In this document: in pieces, positions 34,971-45,482 of the stretch
Layout: every line of letters starts with the position of its first letter
How positions within the stretch are numbered: position 1 is the stretch's first letter
NCBI RefSeq assembly: GCF_012935695.1
Contig: NZ_CP052859.1
Coordinates: 3,327,001-3,391,000 of the forward strand
DNA length: 64,000 nt
Reading direction: 5' to 3'
Source: Pseudomonas sp. ADAK18
Lineage (GTDB): Bacteria; Pseudomonadota; Gammaproteobacteria; Pseudomonadales; Pseudomonadaceae
The notes under the pieces: generated by a model
Databases searched by the model: none
Told to the model about the DNA's origin: nothing
Seen by the model: only the letters and a program-made list of their open reading frames with translations
Program-made: the position numbers and the translations under genes

Positions 34971-37349
34971 TCACTTCCTTAACGTGGCGTTCAACCTTTG
35001 TTCGAGCGAGGTGAGGATATTTTGCGTCGTAGTATTCACCTCATCGTCATTAAGAGTGCGCGATGGATGCTGCCAGGTCAAGCCAACTGCAAGGCTTTTT
35101 CTATGCGGATCAATGCCTTTACCCTGATAGACGTCAAATAACCTGAGGTCCGTCAGCCATTCCCCTGCATTTTCACGGATTACGTCCAGAACTGCACTGG
35201 CCGCCACCTCACGATCAGCGATCAGGGCCAAGTCACGTCGCACTTCAGGGAAACGCGACAACTCGCTGAATTTAGGCATTTTGCCCGAGGCGACTTCAGC
35301 CAAGACTAGCTCAAAAACAAAGACCGGACGGTCGAGGCCAAGGGTTTTCGACAATTCGGGGTGGATGGCGCCGACGAAGCCCACCAGACGACCGTCCCGC
35401 TCGATACGCGCGGTCTGGCCCGGGTGCAACGCTGGGTGGCTGCCCGGAGCAAAGGTGAATGCGTCCAAGGCACCGGCAAAGCCCAGCACCGCTTCCACAT
35501 CAGCCTTGACGTCGAAGAAGTCCACGACATCACGACCTTGCGCCCAGCCTTCCGGCAGGCGGCTACCGCAAACCACACCAGCCAGCATCGGCTCTTGCTT
35601 CAAGCCTTCCAACTGACCGACAAACCGCAGGCCGCTTTCGAACATGCGCACGCGGTCTTGCTGACGGTTCAGGTTATGGGAAAGCGCTTTCACCAAACCT
35701 GGCCACAGGGACGAACGCATGGCCGCCATGTCGTTGGAAATCGGATTGGCCAGCAACAGCGGTTCAACGCCTGGGTTGAACAGTTCGAACTGCTTCGGAT
35801 CAATGAAGCTGTAGGTCACCGCTTCCTGATAACCACGGGCTACCAGCAGACGACGCAGTTCAGGCAGATGCGCCCGAGCTTCGGCCTTGGGCTGCGGTGC
35901 CAGGCGGGCTTGCGGGTAGCGAACCGGTAGGCGGTTGTAGCCGTACAGGCGGGCCAGCTCTTCGATCAGGTCAACTTCGAGGCTGATGTCGAAGCGATGG
36001 CTTGGCACTTCTACGCGCCACTGACCTGCCCCATCAGCGCTGATGCCCAGGCCGAGGGCCGACAGCAGACGCTCGATTTCAGCGGGTTCAATGACCAGGC
36101 CGAGCATTTGCTCAACACGCTGGGCACGCAGGGTGATCGGGGCAATCGACGGCAAGTATTGCTCGCTGACGGTCTCGATGATCGGGCCAGCTTCACCGCC
36201 GGTGATTTCCAGCAGCAGGCCAGTGGCGCGCTCCATGGCTTCACGGGCCAGCTTCCAATCCACGCCACGCTCGTAGCGGTGCGAGGCGTCGGTGTGCAGG
36301 CCGTAGGAACGAGCCTTGCCAGCAACGGCGATCTGGTCGAAGAAAGCGCTTTCGAGGAATATGTCGCGTGTGGTCGCGGATACGCCGCTGTGCTCGCCAC
36401 CCATTACACCGGCAATCGCCAGGGCGCGGGAGTGGTCGGCGATCACCAGAGTGTCGCTGCGCAGGGTAACTTCCTGGCCATCCAGCAGGACCAGCTTCTC
36501 GCCTTCCTCGGCCATACGTACGCGGATGCCACCGTTGATTTCGGCGAGATCGAATGCGTGCAGCGGTTGGCCCAGCTCCAGCATCACGTAGTTGGTGATG
36601 TCGACAGCAGCGTCGATGCTACGCACTTCGGCACGGCGCAGGCGCTCAACCATCCACAGCGGTGTTGGCTTGGACAGGTCGACGTTACGGATGACCCGGC
36701 CCAGGTAACGTGGGCAGGCAGCTGGAGCAAGCACTTCGATCGAACGAACTTCGTCGTGCACCGCAGGCACTTCCGCTACCACCGGACGCGTGACGGTCGC
36801 CGCGTACAGCGCGCCCACTTCACGGGCCAGGCCGGCCAGGGACAGGCAGTCGCCGCGGTTCGGGGTCAGGTCGACCTCGATGCTGGCGTCTTCCAGGTCC
36901 AGATAGACACGGATGTCCTGACCCACTGGCGCATCGGCCGGCAGTTCCATGAGGCCGTCGTTGTCTTCACCGATCTGCAGTTCGGCTTGGGAGCACAACA
37001 TGCCGTTGGACTCAACGCCCCGCAGCTTGGCCTTCTTGATCTTGAAGTCGCCCGGCAGTTCGGCACCGATCATGGCGAATGGAATTTTCAGGCCCGGGCG
37101 CACGTTCGGCGCTCCGCACACGACCTGGAAAGTTTCCACGCCATTGCTGACCTGGCACACACGCAATTTGTCAGCATCAGGGTGCTGCTCGGTGCTCAGC
37201 ACCTCGCCCACTACCACACCACTGAAAACACCGGCGGCCGGCGTAACGCTATCGACCTCAAGACCGGCCATCGACAAACGAGCAACCAGCTCGTCGCGAT
37301 TTACCTGCGGGCTTACCCAGCCACGCAGCCATTGTTCACTGAATTTCAT
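34971..37349 (-). CDS. pheT: Phenylalanyl-tRNA synthetase beta subunit
   Basis: 792 residues. Together with PheS it forms the heterotetramer that charges tRNA-Phe. Seen: the N-terminal tRNA-binding (EMAP-like) domain with V-V-V-G-E-V-L-S-T-E-Q-H-P-D-A-D-K-L (about 46-63), the B3/B4 editing part with L-D-G-Q-E-V (about 270), the B5 part, and the C-terminal ferredoxin-fold anticodon-binding domain (F-P-E-V-R-R-D-L-A at about 709). Full length. Between pheS and ihfA in one operon. Confidence 0.97.
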   Translation of the reverse strand: MKFSEQWLRGWVSPQVNRDELVARLSMAGLEVDSVTPAAGVFSGVVVGEVLSTEQHPDADKLRVCQVSNGVETFQVVCGAPNVRPGLKIPFAMIGAELPGDFKIKKAKLRGVESNGMLCSQAELQIGEDNDGLMELPADAPVGQDIRVYLDLEDASIEVDLTPNRGDCLSLAGLAREVGALYAATVTRPVVAEVPAVHDEVRSIEVLAPAACPRYLGRVIRNVDLSKPTPLWMVERLRRAEVRSIDAAVDITNYVMLELGQPLHAFDLAEINGGIRVRMAEEGEKLVLLDGQEVTLRSDTLVIADHSRALAIAGVMGGEHSGVSATTRDIFLESAFFDQIAVAGKARSYGLHTDASHRYERGVDWKLAREAMERATGLLLEITGGEAGPIIETVSEQYLPSIAPITLRAQRVEQMLGLVIEPAEIERLLSALGLGISADGAGQWRVEVPSHRFDISLEVDLIEELARLYGYNRLPVRYPQARLAPQPKAEARAHLPELRRLLVARGYQEAVTYSFIDPKQFELFNPGVEPLLLANPISNDMAAMRSSLWPGLVKALSHNLNRQQDRVRMFESGLRFVGQLEGLKQEPMLAGVVCGSRLPEGWAQGRDVVDFFDVKADVEAVLGFAGALDAFTFAPGSHPALHPGQTARIERDGRLVGFVGAIHPELSKTLGLDRPVFVFELVLAEVASGKMPKFSELSRFPEVRRDLALIADREVAASAVLDVIRENAGEWLTDLRLFDVYQGKGIDPHRKSLAVGLTWQHPSRTLNDDEVNTTTQNILTSLEQRLNATLRK

Positions 37350-37375
37350 CCTGCTCTCCTAAAGGTTCGTTACGA

Positions 37376-38446
<1,071 letters not shown>

Positions 38447-38501
38447 AAGACGTTTAACACCTTGGGCCACGGAAGCGGCCCGAGGTGACTGTCGGGGGTA
38501 C

Positions 38502-38858
38502 TTAAGCCAAGGTGGCTTTAGCTTTCTCGACAATCGCAGCAAACGCCGCTTTTTCGTTCACTGCCAGATCAGCCAGAACCTTACGGTCGATCTCGATGGA
38601 CGCTTTTTTCAGGCCAGCGATGAAACGGCTGTAGGACAGACCGTTAACACGTGCACCAGCGTTGATACGAGCGATCCACAGAGCGCGGAACTGACGTTTT
38701 TTCTGACGACGGTCACGGTAGGCGTATTGGCCAGCCTTGATAACCGCTTGCTTGGCAACACGGAATACGCGTGAACGCGCGCCGTAGTAGCCTTTAGCAA
38801 GTTTCAGAATTTTTTTGTGGCGCTTACGCGCCATGACGCCACGCTTTACACGAGCCAT
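38502..38858 (-). CDS. rplT: 50S ribosomal protein L20
   Basis: 118 residues. An early 23S-rRNA-binding assembly protein. Typical sequence: long basic N-terminal helix [19 protein letters not shown] (1-19), Y-Y-G-A-R-S-R (about 24-30) and the globular end [19 protein letters not shown] core. In many bacteria L20 represses its own operon by binding the rpmI leader. It follows rpmI by 28 bases. Confidence 0.97.
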   Translation of the reverse strand: MARVKRGVMARKRHKKILKLAKGYYGARSRVFRVAKQAVIKAGQYAYRDRRQKKRQFRALWIARINAGARVNGLSYSRFIAGLKKASIEIDRKVLADLAVNEKAAFAAIVEKAKATLA

Positions 38859-38886
38859 GAGTTACTTCCTCTATTCTTAACTAAAA

Positions 38887-39081
38887 TTAACGAAGGCGCA
38901 GCATGCGCTCGACTTTTGCCACGTCAGACGGATGCAGCAAGCTGCTACCGCGCAGTTGACGCTTACGCTTGGTCGACATTTTAGTCAGGATGTGGCTCTT
39001 GAAAGCGTGCTTGTGCTTGATACCGTTAGCAGTTTTCAGAAACCGCTTAGCAGCACCACTTTTAGTTTTCATCTTTGGCAT
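38887..39081 (-). CDS. rpmI: 50S ribosomal protein L35
   Basis: 64 residues. [13 protein letters not shown] (2-14) and [16 protein letters not shown] (about 29-44) are diagnostic. In the standard place between infC and rplT. Confidence 0.97.
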   Translation of the reverse strand: MPKMKTKSGAAKRFLKTANGIKHKHAFKSHILTKMSTKRKRQLRGSSLLHPSDVAKVERMLRLR

Positions 39082-39140
39082 GTTCGGTACTCCGCATTCA
39101 GTTGATAAACATAATCAGAAGGCCTGCCGTGCCCTATTGA

Positions 39141-39689
39141 TTACTTCTTCTTTTTCGGGGCGATGACCATAATAAGCTGGCGTCCTTCCATCTTAGGATG
39201 CTGTTCGACCGAACCGTACTCGAGCAGGTCAGCTTCAACCCGCTTGAGGAGTTCCATCCCCAGCTCCTGGTGGGCCATCTCACGGCCGCGGAATCGCAAG
39301 GATACCTTGGCCCTGTCCCCATCACTCAGGAAACGTACCAGGTTGCGCAGTTTTACCTGGTAATCCCCTTCCTCCGTCCCTGGACGAAACTTGATTTCTT
39401 TTACTTGAATCTGCTTCTGGTTCTTCTTCGCTGCGGCAATCTGCTTCTTCTTCTCGAAGATCGACTTGCCGTAGTCCATCACCCGGCAAACGGGTGGGAT
39501 TGCGTCGGCGGAGATTTCCACCAGGTCCAATTTGGACTCTTCAGCAATACGAAGCGCTTCATCAATCGAGACGATGCCAATCTGCTCGCCGTCAGCGCCA
39601 ATTAACCGAACCTCGCGTGCCGAGATATTCTCGTTGATCGGGGCTTTCGGTGCAGCTCGTTTATCTTGTCTCATTTCACGCTTAATAAT
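39141..39689 (-). CDS. infC: Translation initiation factor IF-3 (AUU start)
   Basis: 182 residues when started at ATT 39689, which has GGAG 6-7 bases upstream and lies 2 bases after the thrS stop; the first ATG (39674) has no SD. IF3 discriminates start codons on the 30S subunit and, in E. coli, represses its own AUU-started mRNA; the same start codon here implies the same control. Domains: N-terminal [13 protein letters not shown], linker Lys-rich helix, C-terminal [12 protein letters not shown] and R-F-R-G-R-E-M-A-H. Confidence 0.93.
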   Translation of the reverse strand: MIKREMRQDKRAAPKAPINENISAREVRLIGADGEQIGIVSIDEALRIAEESKLDLVEISADAIPPVCRVMDYGKSIFEKKKQIAAAKKNQKQIQVKEIKFRPGTEEGDYQVKLRNLVRFLSDGDRAKVSLRFRGREMAHQELGMELLKRVEADLLEYGSVEQHPKMEGRQLIMVIAPKKKK

Positions 39690-39691
39690 AA

Positions 39692-41614
39692 TTACTCCGA
39701 ATCTGGGCGACCACGCCGGGAAACCGCTTGCGCGAGGAACTCAGCGAACTGGGCGACGGGCATCGAGCCCAGGTCAGCACCTTCACGAGTACGCACAGCG
39801 ACAGTCTGCATCTCGACTTCCCGATCTCCGATAACCAAAAGATAGGGAACCTTGAGCAAAGTATGCTCGCGGATTTTAAAGCCGATCTTTTCATTTCTCA
39901 AGTCAGACTTGGCACGAAATCCGCTTTCATTGAGAGTTTTTTCAACTTCAGCGGCAAAATCTGCCTGTTTATCAGTGATATTCATGATCACTGCCTGGGT
40001 CGGAGCCAGCCACGCAGGGAACGCGCCCTCGTAGTGCTCGATCAGGATTCCGACAAATCGCTCGAAGGATCCAAGGATCGCCCGGTGCAACATAACCGGG
40101 TGCTTGCGACTGTTGTCTTCGGAGACGTATTCGGCTCCCAAACGGATCGGCAGGTTAAAATCGAGCTGCAAAGTACCACATTGCCAGACACGGCCAAGAC
40201 AATCTTTCAGCGAGAACTCGATCTTAGGACCGTAGAACGCCCCCTCACCCGGCTGCAGATCGTACGCAAGGCCCGCGCTATCTAGGGCGGCGGCCAGTGC
40301 AGATTCGGCGCGATCCCACAGCTCGTCGGAACCGACGCGTTTTTCCGGACGAGTGGACAGCTTCATTTCGACTTCGGTAAAGCCGAAATCGCGATAGACG
40401 TCCATGGTCAGCTTGATGAACGCAGCGGATTCAGCCTGCATCTGCTCTTCGGTGCAGAAGATGTGAGCGTCGTCCTGAGTAAAGCCACGTACACGCATAA
40501 TGCCGTGCAGCGCACCCGACGGCTCGTTACGGTGGCAGGCACCGAACTCGGCCAGACGCATCGGCAACTCGCGGTAGCTCTTCAAGCCTTGGTTGAACAC
40601 CTGCACGTGGCACGGGCAGTTCATTGGTTTGATGGCGTAGTCGCGGTTTTCCGATTGGGTGGTGAACATGTTGTCGGCGTAGTTGGCCCAGTGCCCGGAT
40701 TTCTCCCACAGGCTGCGGTCAACAACCTGGGGAGTCTTGATCTCCAGGTAACCGTTGTCGCGCTGAACTTTGCGCATGTACTGCTCAAGCACCTGATACA
40801 GGGTCCAGCCGTTCGGGTGCCAGAACACCATGCCCGGCGCTTCTTCCTGGAGGTGGAACAGGTTCAGGCGCTTGCCGATCTTGCGGTGGTCGCGTTTTTC
40901 GGCTTCTTCGATGCGCTGGATGTAGGCCGCCAGCTGCTTCTTGTCAGCCCAGGCAGTACCGTAGATCCGCTGCAGTTGTTCATTCTTCGCGTCACCGCGC
41001 CAGTAGGCACCGGACAGCTTGGTCAGCTTGAACGACTTGAGGAAGCGCGTGTTCGGCACGTGCGGGCCCCGGCACATGTCGACGTATTCTTCGTGGTAGT
41101 ACAGGCCCATGGCCTGCTCGTCCGGCATGTCTTCCACCAGGCGCAGCTTGTAGTCTTCGCCACGGGCGGTGAACACGTCGATCACTTCGGCACGCGGAGT
41201 GACTTTCTTGATGACGTCGTAATCTTTCTCTATCAGCGCGTGCATGCGCTGTTCGATGGCCGCCAGGTCGTCCGGAGTGAAAGGACGCTCGTAGGCGATA
41301 TCGTAATAGAAGCCGTCGTCGATGACCGGGCCGATGACCATCTTCGCCGTTGGGTACAGCTGCTTGACCGCATGGCCAATCAGGTGCGCGCAAGAGTGGC
41401 GAATGATCTCCAGCCCCTCTTGATCCTTGGGTGTGATGATTTGCAGGCTGGCATCAGAGGTGATCAGGTCGCTGGCATCAACCAGCTTGCCGTCGACCTT
41501 GCCGGCCACGGTGGCCTTGGCCAGACCTGCACCAATGGATGCGGCGACCTCGGCTACGGAAACCGAATGATCGAATGAACGTTGACTGCCGTCGGGAAGA
41601 GTAATAGTTGGCAT
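39692..41614 (-). CDS. thrS: Threonyl-tRNA synthetase
   Basis: 640 residues from ATG 41614 (SD GGAGG). N-terminal TGS domain (P-D-G-S-Q-R-S-F), editing domain with H-S-C-A-H-L (about 73) and the Cys/His set near 180, class II catalytic core with C-H-R-N-E-P-S-G (about 361) and motif 3 [10 protein letters not shown] (about 507-516), and the C-terminal anticodon-binding domain. Full length. The leader upstream holds a candidate autoregulatory hairpin with a Thr anticodon in the loop (41710-41728). Confidence 0.97.
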   Translation of the reverse strand: MPTITLPDGSQRSFDHSVSVAEVAASIGAGLAKATVAGKVDGKLVDASDLITSDASLQIITPKDQEGLEIIRHSCAHLIGHAVKQLYPTAKMVIGPVIDDGFYYDIAYERPFTPDDLAAIEQRMHALIEKDYDVIKKVTPRAEVIDVFTARGEDYKLRLVEDMPDEQAMGLYYHEEYVDMCRGPHVPNTRFLKSFKLTKLSGAYWRGDAKNEQLQRIYGTAWADKKQLAAYIQRIEEAEKRDHRKIGKRLNLFHLQEEAPGMVFWHPNGWTLYQVLEQYMRKVQRDNGYLEIKTPQVVDRSLWEKSGHWANYADNMFTTQSENRDYAIKPMNCPCHVQVFNQGLKSYRELPMRLAEFGACHRNEPSGALHGIMRVRGFTQDDAHIFCTEEQMQAESAAFIKLTMDVYRDFGFTEVEMKLSTRPEKRVGSDELWDRAESALAAALDSAGLAYDLQPGEGAFYGPKIEFSLKDCLGRVWQCGTLQLDFNLPIRLGAEYVSEDNSRKHPVMLHRAILGSFERFVGILIEHYEGAFPAWLAPTQAVIMNITDKQADFAAEVEKTLNESGFRAKSDLRNEKIGFKIREHTLLKVPYLLVIGDREVEMQTVAVRTREGADLGSMPVAQFAEFLAQAVSRRGRPDSE

Positions 41615-41983
41615 GGCGCCTCCTCTCCTAGTGGTGACCCCTACCAAAGGTCACGTGGGTTGGGATGAGCCAGTACAAGATCCAATACCAGGCCGTTCAC
41701 TGATGAACGCCTGCCTTACAGCGGCAGGAGCCTTTCGGCCAACCGATAATCGAACCAGAGTGACTGGAGTTAAACAAAAAGATCGTGGCTAACCAGCAAA
41801 GAACACGCCGAAAAATAGCCAAGGGTGGGATGCTAGCACAGATGAACGGTCATCGCGTCGGCGCCGCCTTGATGAAAAGCAAATTCTGGGCTTTTAAGCA
41901 GGGAAGTGAACTTGGGCTGTACGTGGGCCCTCAAAGACACTGAGAATCGTCACCCACCCACGACCTCCAGGGAGCATTTCCTT
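41615..41983. other. thrS leader and spacer, no gene seen
   Basis: About 370 bases between divergent genes. On the thrS side two perfect hairpins lie next to each other (41694-41709 and 41710-41728). The rest holds the unassigned promoters of thrS and of the 41984 gene. No convincing open frame. Confidence 0.6.
41710..41728 (-). promoter_or_regulatory. Candidate thrS operator (tRNA-Thr anticodon-arm mimic)
   Basis: On the thrS strand: CCTGCC-GCTGTAA-GGCAGG, a 6-bp stem with a 7-base loop whose positions 3-5 are TGT (UGU, a Thr anticodon). It is about 100 bases upstream of the thrS start. E. coli ThrRS represses thrS by binding an anticodon-like hairpin. An adjacent hairpin CGTTCA/TGAACG lies at 41694-41709. 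Confidence 0.5.
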
Positions 41984-42289
41984 ATGCGTCTTAAACATTT
42001 ATTGGCTCTCGCCGCCCCATTTGCCCTACTGCTGCCTTTGAGCGCACAGGCCGCCTGGCCTGAAGGCGGGAAAAACTCTTTCCAGCAGGATTGCCAGAAA
42101 GGCGCCATGCAGAACCCCAACGTTAATCCAGCACAGGCTAAAGCCCATTGTGAGTGCGGTGCAAATGCGCTTGAAAAGAACTTCAGCAAAGAAGAGCTCA
42201 GCAAGCTAATGGACAGAAACACCCCACCTGACAACGCTCTGCTCGCAAAAGCACAAAGCGCTATCCAGTCCTGCAAAGTCGTTAAATAA
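41984..42289 (+). CDS. Secreted small hypothetical protein
   Basis: 101 residues from ATG 41984; the frame is open further upstream but the signal peptide begins here. Signal peptide M-R-L-K-H-L-L-A-L-A-A-P-F-A-L-L-L-P-L with cleavage after A-Q-A. The mature part has four Cys (D-C; H-C-E-C; S-C), likely two disulphides, and a helical middle. Probably periplasmic. Family unknown; single gene with its own terminator. Confidence 0.75.
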   Translation: MRLKHLLALAAPFALLLPLSAQAAWPEGGKNSFQQDCQKGAMQNPNVNPAQAKAHCECGANALEKNFSKEELSKLMDRNTPPDNALLAKAQSAIQSCKVVK

Positions 42290-42403
42290 GTACTGACGTC
42301 ATGGCCAGAGGCCATTTTGGCGTAATAAACCAGCTGGAAAACGGCTATTTCTCACAATTTACACAGCTTTTACGGCTTTTTTTAACAGCTGATATTTCGC
42401 TCA

Positions 42404-42426
42404 AAAGCCCCGTAAATCGGGGCTTT
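42404..42426 (+). terminator. Terminator after 41984 gene
   Basis: AAAGCCCCG-taaat-CGGGGCTTT, 9-bp perfect stem. Confidence 0.7.
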
Positions 42427-42581
42427 CAGCCACGCAAGGCACGAAATACAACGCGATTGATTAGCAAACAATGCCTTGGGGGGGCTCCCAAGTCGAACAT
42501 TTCGACTATGATACCCCGGTGTGCCCAGTTGGCCTGAGCAGCACAGTACTACTGAAAATATATGTTTCTTGGAGATACACC

Positions 42582-42794
42582 ATGTCTAATCGCCAAACCG
42601 GCACCGTTAAATGGTTCAACGATGAAAAAGGCTTCGGCTTCATCACTCCTCAAGGTGGCGGTGACGACCTGTTCGTACACTTCAAAGCTATCGAAAGCGA
42701 CGGTTTCAAAAGCCTGAAAGAAGGCCAAACCGTTTCCTTCGTGGCTGAGAAAGGCCAAAAGGGTATGCAAGCTGCACAGGTTCGCGCAGAGTAA
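42582..42794 (+). CDS. Cold-shock-domain protein (CspA/CapB type)
   Basis: 70 residues, the standard single cold-shock domain. RNP1-like K-G-F-G-F-I (about 16-21) and RNP2-like D-L-F-V-H-F (about 29-34) are intact, preceded by G-T-V-K-W-F-N. It binds single-stranded RNA/DNA and melts mRNA structure. A possible -10 box TATGAT lies at 42507-42512, which gives a leader of about 65 bases that could carry temperature control, shorter than the classical cspA leader. Followed by a strong terminator. Confidence 0.95.
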   Translation: MSNRQTGTVKWFNDEKGFGFITPQGGGDDLFVHFKAIESDGFKSLKEGQTVSFVAEKGQKGMQAAQVRAE

Positions 42795-42814
42795 TTTCTG
42801 AGCAGAACTAAAAA

Positions 42815-42840
42815 ACCCCGTCCATGTGACGGGGTTTTTT
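42815..42840 (+). terminator. Terminator of cold-shock gene
   Basis: ACCCCGT-ccatgtg-ACGGGGT running into six T; A-rich on the other side, so it may also serve the convergent gene. Confidence 0.85.
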
Positions 42841-42866
42841 ATGGGCGCCGCAAAAGTTGTGGGCAA

Positions 42867-43187
42867 TCAGCCACAGTTGACGCGGGTGATCACCAGATTG
42901 TCGTCAGCGTTGAGGTTCAGGCGATCGGAACGGTATTCCAGGGTGATCATATCGTTGGGCTTGAGAATCCGTGCGTTCTGCGCACCAGCACGAGTGCGGG
43001 CCTGCTCCAGCAACTGGGGCGACGCTTTCTGACCGATTGTGAACTCGGCAGCCTTCGCCTCGCAGCGACTATGACCTGAATCGGCCACCGCAGCATCTTT
43101 GGCCGGCTCAGAGGTACCCGGGGTGCTACAGCCCGCCAAAACGAGTGCAGCGAACAAGGTACCGAATGATGCGAGCTTCCAAGGCAT
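42867..43187 (-). CDS. I78-family peptidase inhibitor-like lipoprotein
   Basis: 106 residues from ATG 43187 (SD GGAGG). Lipoprotein signal with lipobox L-A-G-C (about 17-20), so it is anchored in the outer or inner membrane facing the periplasm. The mature domain has C-E-A-K-A-A-E-F-T-I-G-Q-K-A-S, A-R-T-R-A-G-A-Q-N-A-R-I-L-K-P-N-D and M-I-T-L-E-Y-R-S-D-R-L-N-L, the I78 inhibitor pattern (potato-inhibitor-like fold). It may guard the periplasm against proteases. Confidence 0.85.
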   Translation of the reverse strand: MPWKLASFGTLFAALVLAGCSTPGTSEPAKDAAVADSGHSRCEAKAAEFTIGQKASPQLLEQARTRAGAQNARILKPNDMITLEYRSDRLNLNADDNLVITRVNCG

Positions 43188-43332
43188 GGAGCCTCCTTTT
43201 GAGAAAAATGGACAGAGTTCGTGCGACAGCAATTTCGAGGATAGGTTTCAGAAATGTAACCAAGCCGAGACAAGTCTGCCTGACTCGGCGCCAGGTCTTT
43301 GTGAATCAATCGTCACCAGATATGAACGAGCA

Positions 43333-43638
43333 TCAGTAGATGTCGATGTAGTCAAACGGTGGTTTTGGCCAGTTCTGCTTCAGCGCATTAAAAATCTGCA
43401 TTACCCACACTTCATCGCTGGCTGCCACGTTGCCGACATAACCGGAACCGGCCGCCCAGGTCTCAAGGCGAAACAGCAGCCCGTCAATATCAACCCCTCC
43501 CACGACACCCGATGAGATGTAGGCGATGCCGTCTTTGGTGACCCGCAGTTGGGTGTGAGCGTTGTCGCTGGCAGACGCAAGCATCTGACGAACAGCGTCC
43601 AGCGTCAGGTTCTCGGGGTTGTTCAAATCGATCTGCAC
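43333..43638 (-). CDS. Conserved hypothetical protein
   Basis: 101 residues from GTG 43638 (AGGAC upstream). Begins V-Q-I-D-L-N-N-P-E-N-L-T-L-D-A-V-R-Q-M-L-A-S-A; a beta-rich middle (L-R-V-T-K-D-G-I-A-Y-I-S) and a helical end. A soluble cytoplasmic small protein of a type I associate with Pseudomonas; function unknown. Confidence 0.65.
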   Translation of the reverse strand: MQIDLNNPENLTLDAVRQMLASASDNAHTQLRVTKDGIAYISSGVVGGVDIDGLLFRLETWAAGSGYVGNVAASDEVWVMQIFNALKQNWPKPPFDYIDIY

Positions 43639-43776
43639 GCGGCTTGTCCTGGCAATTAAACAGGCCAACAGTGTCGCACAGCCCTCCCGTCATGCCTAAG
43701 TAGCAGTGCCAAACACCTTGCAAAATGGTTAACTCGGCAGGCTAGACGTTGCCCAACCCAGACTGGCGAGATACCC

Positions 43777-43989
43777 ATGACCATCGTAAGCATCCATGCC
43801 GACATCAAAGCCAAGTGGCCCCAAGGGCAAGGTTCCTACAGCCCCGGCACTCCTGAAGAGTTGGCGATCATTGGGATAGACCTGCTGGTCAAGGAGCTGG
43901 GAACCCAGGCGGCGCAAGCCTTCATCGGCCAGGTATTCGAAAAATACCCGGCCGATCACATGGGGGCACAAGACCCCGAGCGCGAATAA
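43777..43989 (+). CDS. Small conserved hypothetical protein
   Basis: 70 residues. H-A-D-I-K-A-K-W-P-Q-G-Q-G-S-Y (7-21) then a helical part E-L-A-I-I-G-I-D-L-L-V-K-E-L-G-T-Q-A-A-Q-A-F-I. Upstream GGCGAG is a weak SD. Function unknown. It ends at a GC-rich inverted repeat (43993-44014) shared with the convergent nucleoside hydrolase gene. Confidence 0.6.
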   Translation: MTIVSIHADIKAKWPQGQGSYSPGTPEELAIIGIDLLVKELGTQAAQAFIGQVFEKYPADHMGAQDPERE

Positions 43990-43992
43990 GAC

Positions 43993-44014
43993 CCGGCCGG
44001 CGAACGCCGACCGG
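43993..44014. terminator. Hairpin between convergent genes
   Basis: CCGGCCGGCG-aa-CGCCGACCGG, only weak T tracts; probably a bidirectional transcription end for the rbs-nucleoside hydrolase operon and the 43777 gene. Confidence 0.5.
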
Positions 44015-44022
44015 CAAGTGCT

Positions 44023-45051
44023 TTACTTCAGGCGTGCAAGGCGCTCGGTCAACAAATCGAAGAAGCCTTGGGCATCGCCGTTTTCAACCCAGAACGCATT
44101 CTTTGGCTGTTTCAAACCGTCGTACCAATCGACGATAGTCTGGCCAAAGGTCGGGCCTTCACGGCTGTCCACCACCACATTGACTTCACGCCCGCTGAAC
44201 AGCGCTGGCTTGAGCAGGTAGGCAATAACGGTAGCGTCGTGTACCGGGCCACCTGGAATGCCGTAGTGCTCCATGTCGCCTTTGACGTATTCGTTGAGAA
44301 TGTCGCCAACCACCTTGCTCGCATTGTTGTTCAATGCCGCGATCTTCTTCAGCCGCGCGTCACTGGTCAGAACCTTGTGGGTCACGTCCAGGGGCAGATA
44401 GGTCAGCTTGACGCCGCTCTTGAGCACGACCTCAGCCGCAATCGGATCGGCGAACAGGTTGAACTCGGCCACCGGCGTAATGTTACCGCCGTTGAAGTGC
44501 GCGCCGCCCATCACCACCACTTCCTTGATGCCTTGGGTGATTTCAGGTGCCTGGGTGAGTGCCAGGGCCAGGTTGGTCTGCGGACCGAGCATGGCGATGG
44601 TAATGCTGTGGGGCTTGGCAGTGCTCAGGGTTTTGATCAGGTAATCAACCGCATTGCCCTCAGCCAGACCTTCTTTGGGCTCATGTACGGTGACACCGGA
44701 AATACCTTCCTTGCCATGAATGTTCTCGGCGTAGATCGGTGTGCGCAACATCGGCTTCGGAGCACCGGCATACACAGGGATCTCCGGGCGCCCTGCCCAC
44801 TCGCGCGCCAACCGCGCGTTACGGGAAGTCTTGTCCAGGCGCACGTTGCCGGCAACCGTGGTCAGCGCACGAATGTTCAACTCTTCCGGGGACGCCATGG
44901 CGAACAGCAGGGCAACCACATCGTCTGCACCCGGATCGGTATCGATGATCAGGTCGATTTTTTCCGCCGCCTGGGCGCTTGCAGCAGTTAGTACGGACAA
45001 AAGCAGCACACTCCGAAACAGTTGTCGCAGGGTTGGGGTACCACGTTGCAT
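44023..45051 (-). CDS. Nucleoside hydrolase with signal peptide
   Basis: 342 residues from ATG 45051 (SD AAGGAG). Signal peptide M-Q-R-G-T-P-T-L-R-Q-L-F-R-S-V-L-L-L-S-V, cleavage after A-Q-A. Family motif D-T-D-P-G-A-D-D (about 37-44) binds the active-site calcium; the M-G-G-A and N-x-x-x-D-P segments for substrate binding are present. It hydrolyses nucleosides to base and ribose in the periplasm. Last gene of the ribose operon, it would feed ribose to the RbsBAC transporter. Confidence 0.9.
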   Translation of the reverse strand: MQRGTPTLRQLFRSVLLLSVLTAASAQAAEKIDLIIDTDPGADDVVALLFAMASPEELNIRALTTVAGNVRLDKTSRNARLAREWAGRPEIPVYAGAPKPMLRTPIYAENIHGKEGISGVTVHEPKEGLAEGNAVDYLIKTLSTAKPHSITIAMLGPQTNLALALTQAPEITQGIKEVVVMGGAHFNGGNITPVAEFNLFADPIAAEVVLKSGVKLTYLPLDVTHKVLTSDARLKKIAALNNNASKVVGDILNEYVKGDMEHYGIPGGPVHDATVIAYLLKPALFSGREVNVVVDSREGPTFGQTIVDWYDGLKQPKNAFWVENGDAQGFFDLLTERLARLK

Positions 45052-45077
45052 GACGCACTCCTTGTCTTGGGGGAATT

Positions 45078-45482
45078 CTAGAACGTTACGCCGGAGACCA
45101 GCGCGATATTGCAGTAGGGCTGGCACTCGCCCGTACGCACCACAGCCCGGGCCTTGCCACTGAGCTGTTTGAATGCTTCATGGCTGAGCAAGCGACGCTC
45201 GCCGAGAGCCGCCTGCTCATTCAGCGCATCAAGATCGATCAGTGCCGGCGGTTGCTTGAGCAGGATTTCTTCGGCCAGTACGTGGCTTTCCACCTGCATT
45301 TCACTGAGCACGATGCGCAGGGTGCTGATGAAGTCAGGAATGCCCTTTGTCAGCGCCAGGTCGATCAATTCGACACCCGGCGGCACCGGCAAACCGGCAT
45401 CACCGATCACCAGAATGTCGCCGTGGCCAAGGGAAGCGATCAGCCGCGACAAGGCGATATTGAGCAAGGGAGTCTTTTTCAT
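45078..45482 (-). CDS. rbsD: D-ribose pyranase
   Basis: 134 residues. RbsD interconverts pyranose and furanose forms of ribose so that ribokinase can use it. Diagnostic: G-H-G-D (about 19-22, His20 catalytic), D-A-G-L-P-V-P (about 28-34) and the C-terminal [10 protein letters not shown] (about 116-125). Start ATG 45482 overlaps the rbsK stop by ATGA. Confidence 0.95.
   Translation of the reverse strand: MKKTPLLNIALSRLIASLGHGDILVIGDAGLPVPPGVELIDLALTKGIPDFISTLRIVLSEMQVESHVLAEEILLKQPPALIDLDALNEQAALGERRLLSHEAFKQLSGKARAVVRTGECQPYCNIALVSGVTF

Noticed and set aside
42301..42537. 78-codon frame between the secreted protein gene and the cold-shock gene
   Set aside because: Runs through a perfect terminator hairpin and the cold-shock promoter region; no SD.
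43729..43971. 80-codon minus-strand frame overlapping the 43777 gene
   Set aside because: The plus-strand protein has more natural composition and a clear stop before the terminator hairpin.
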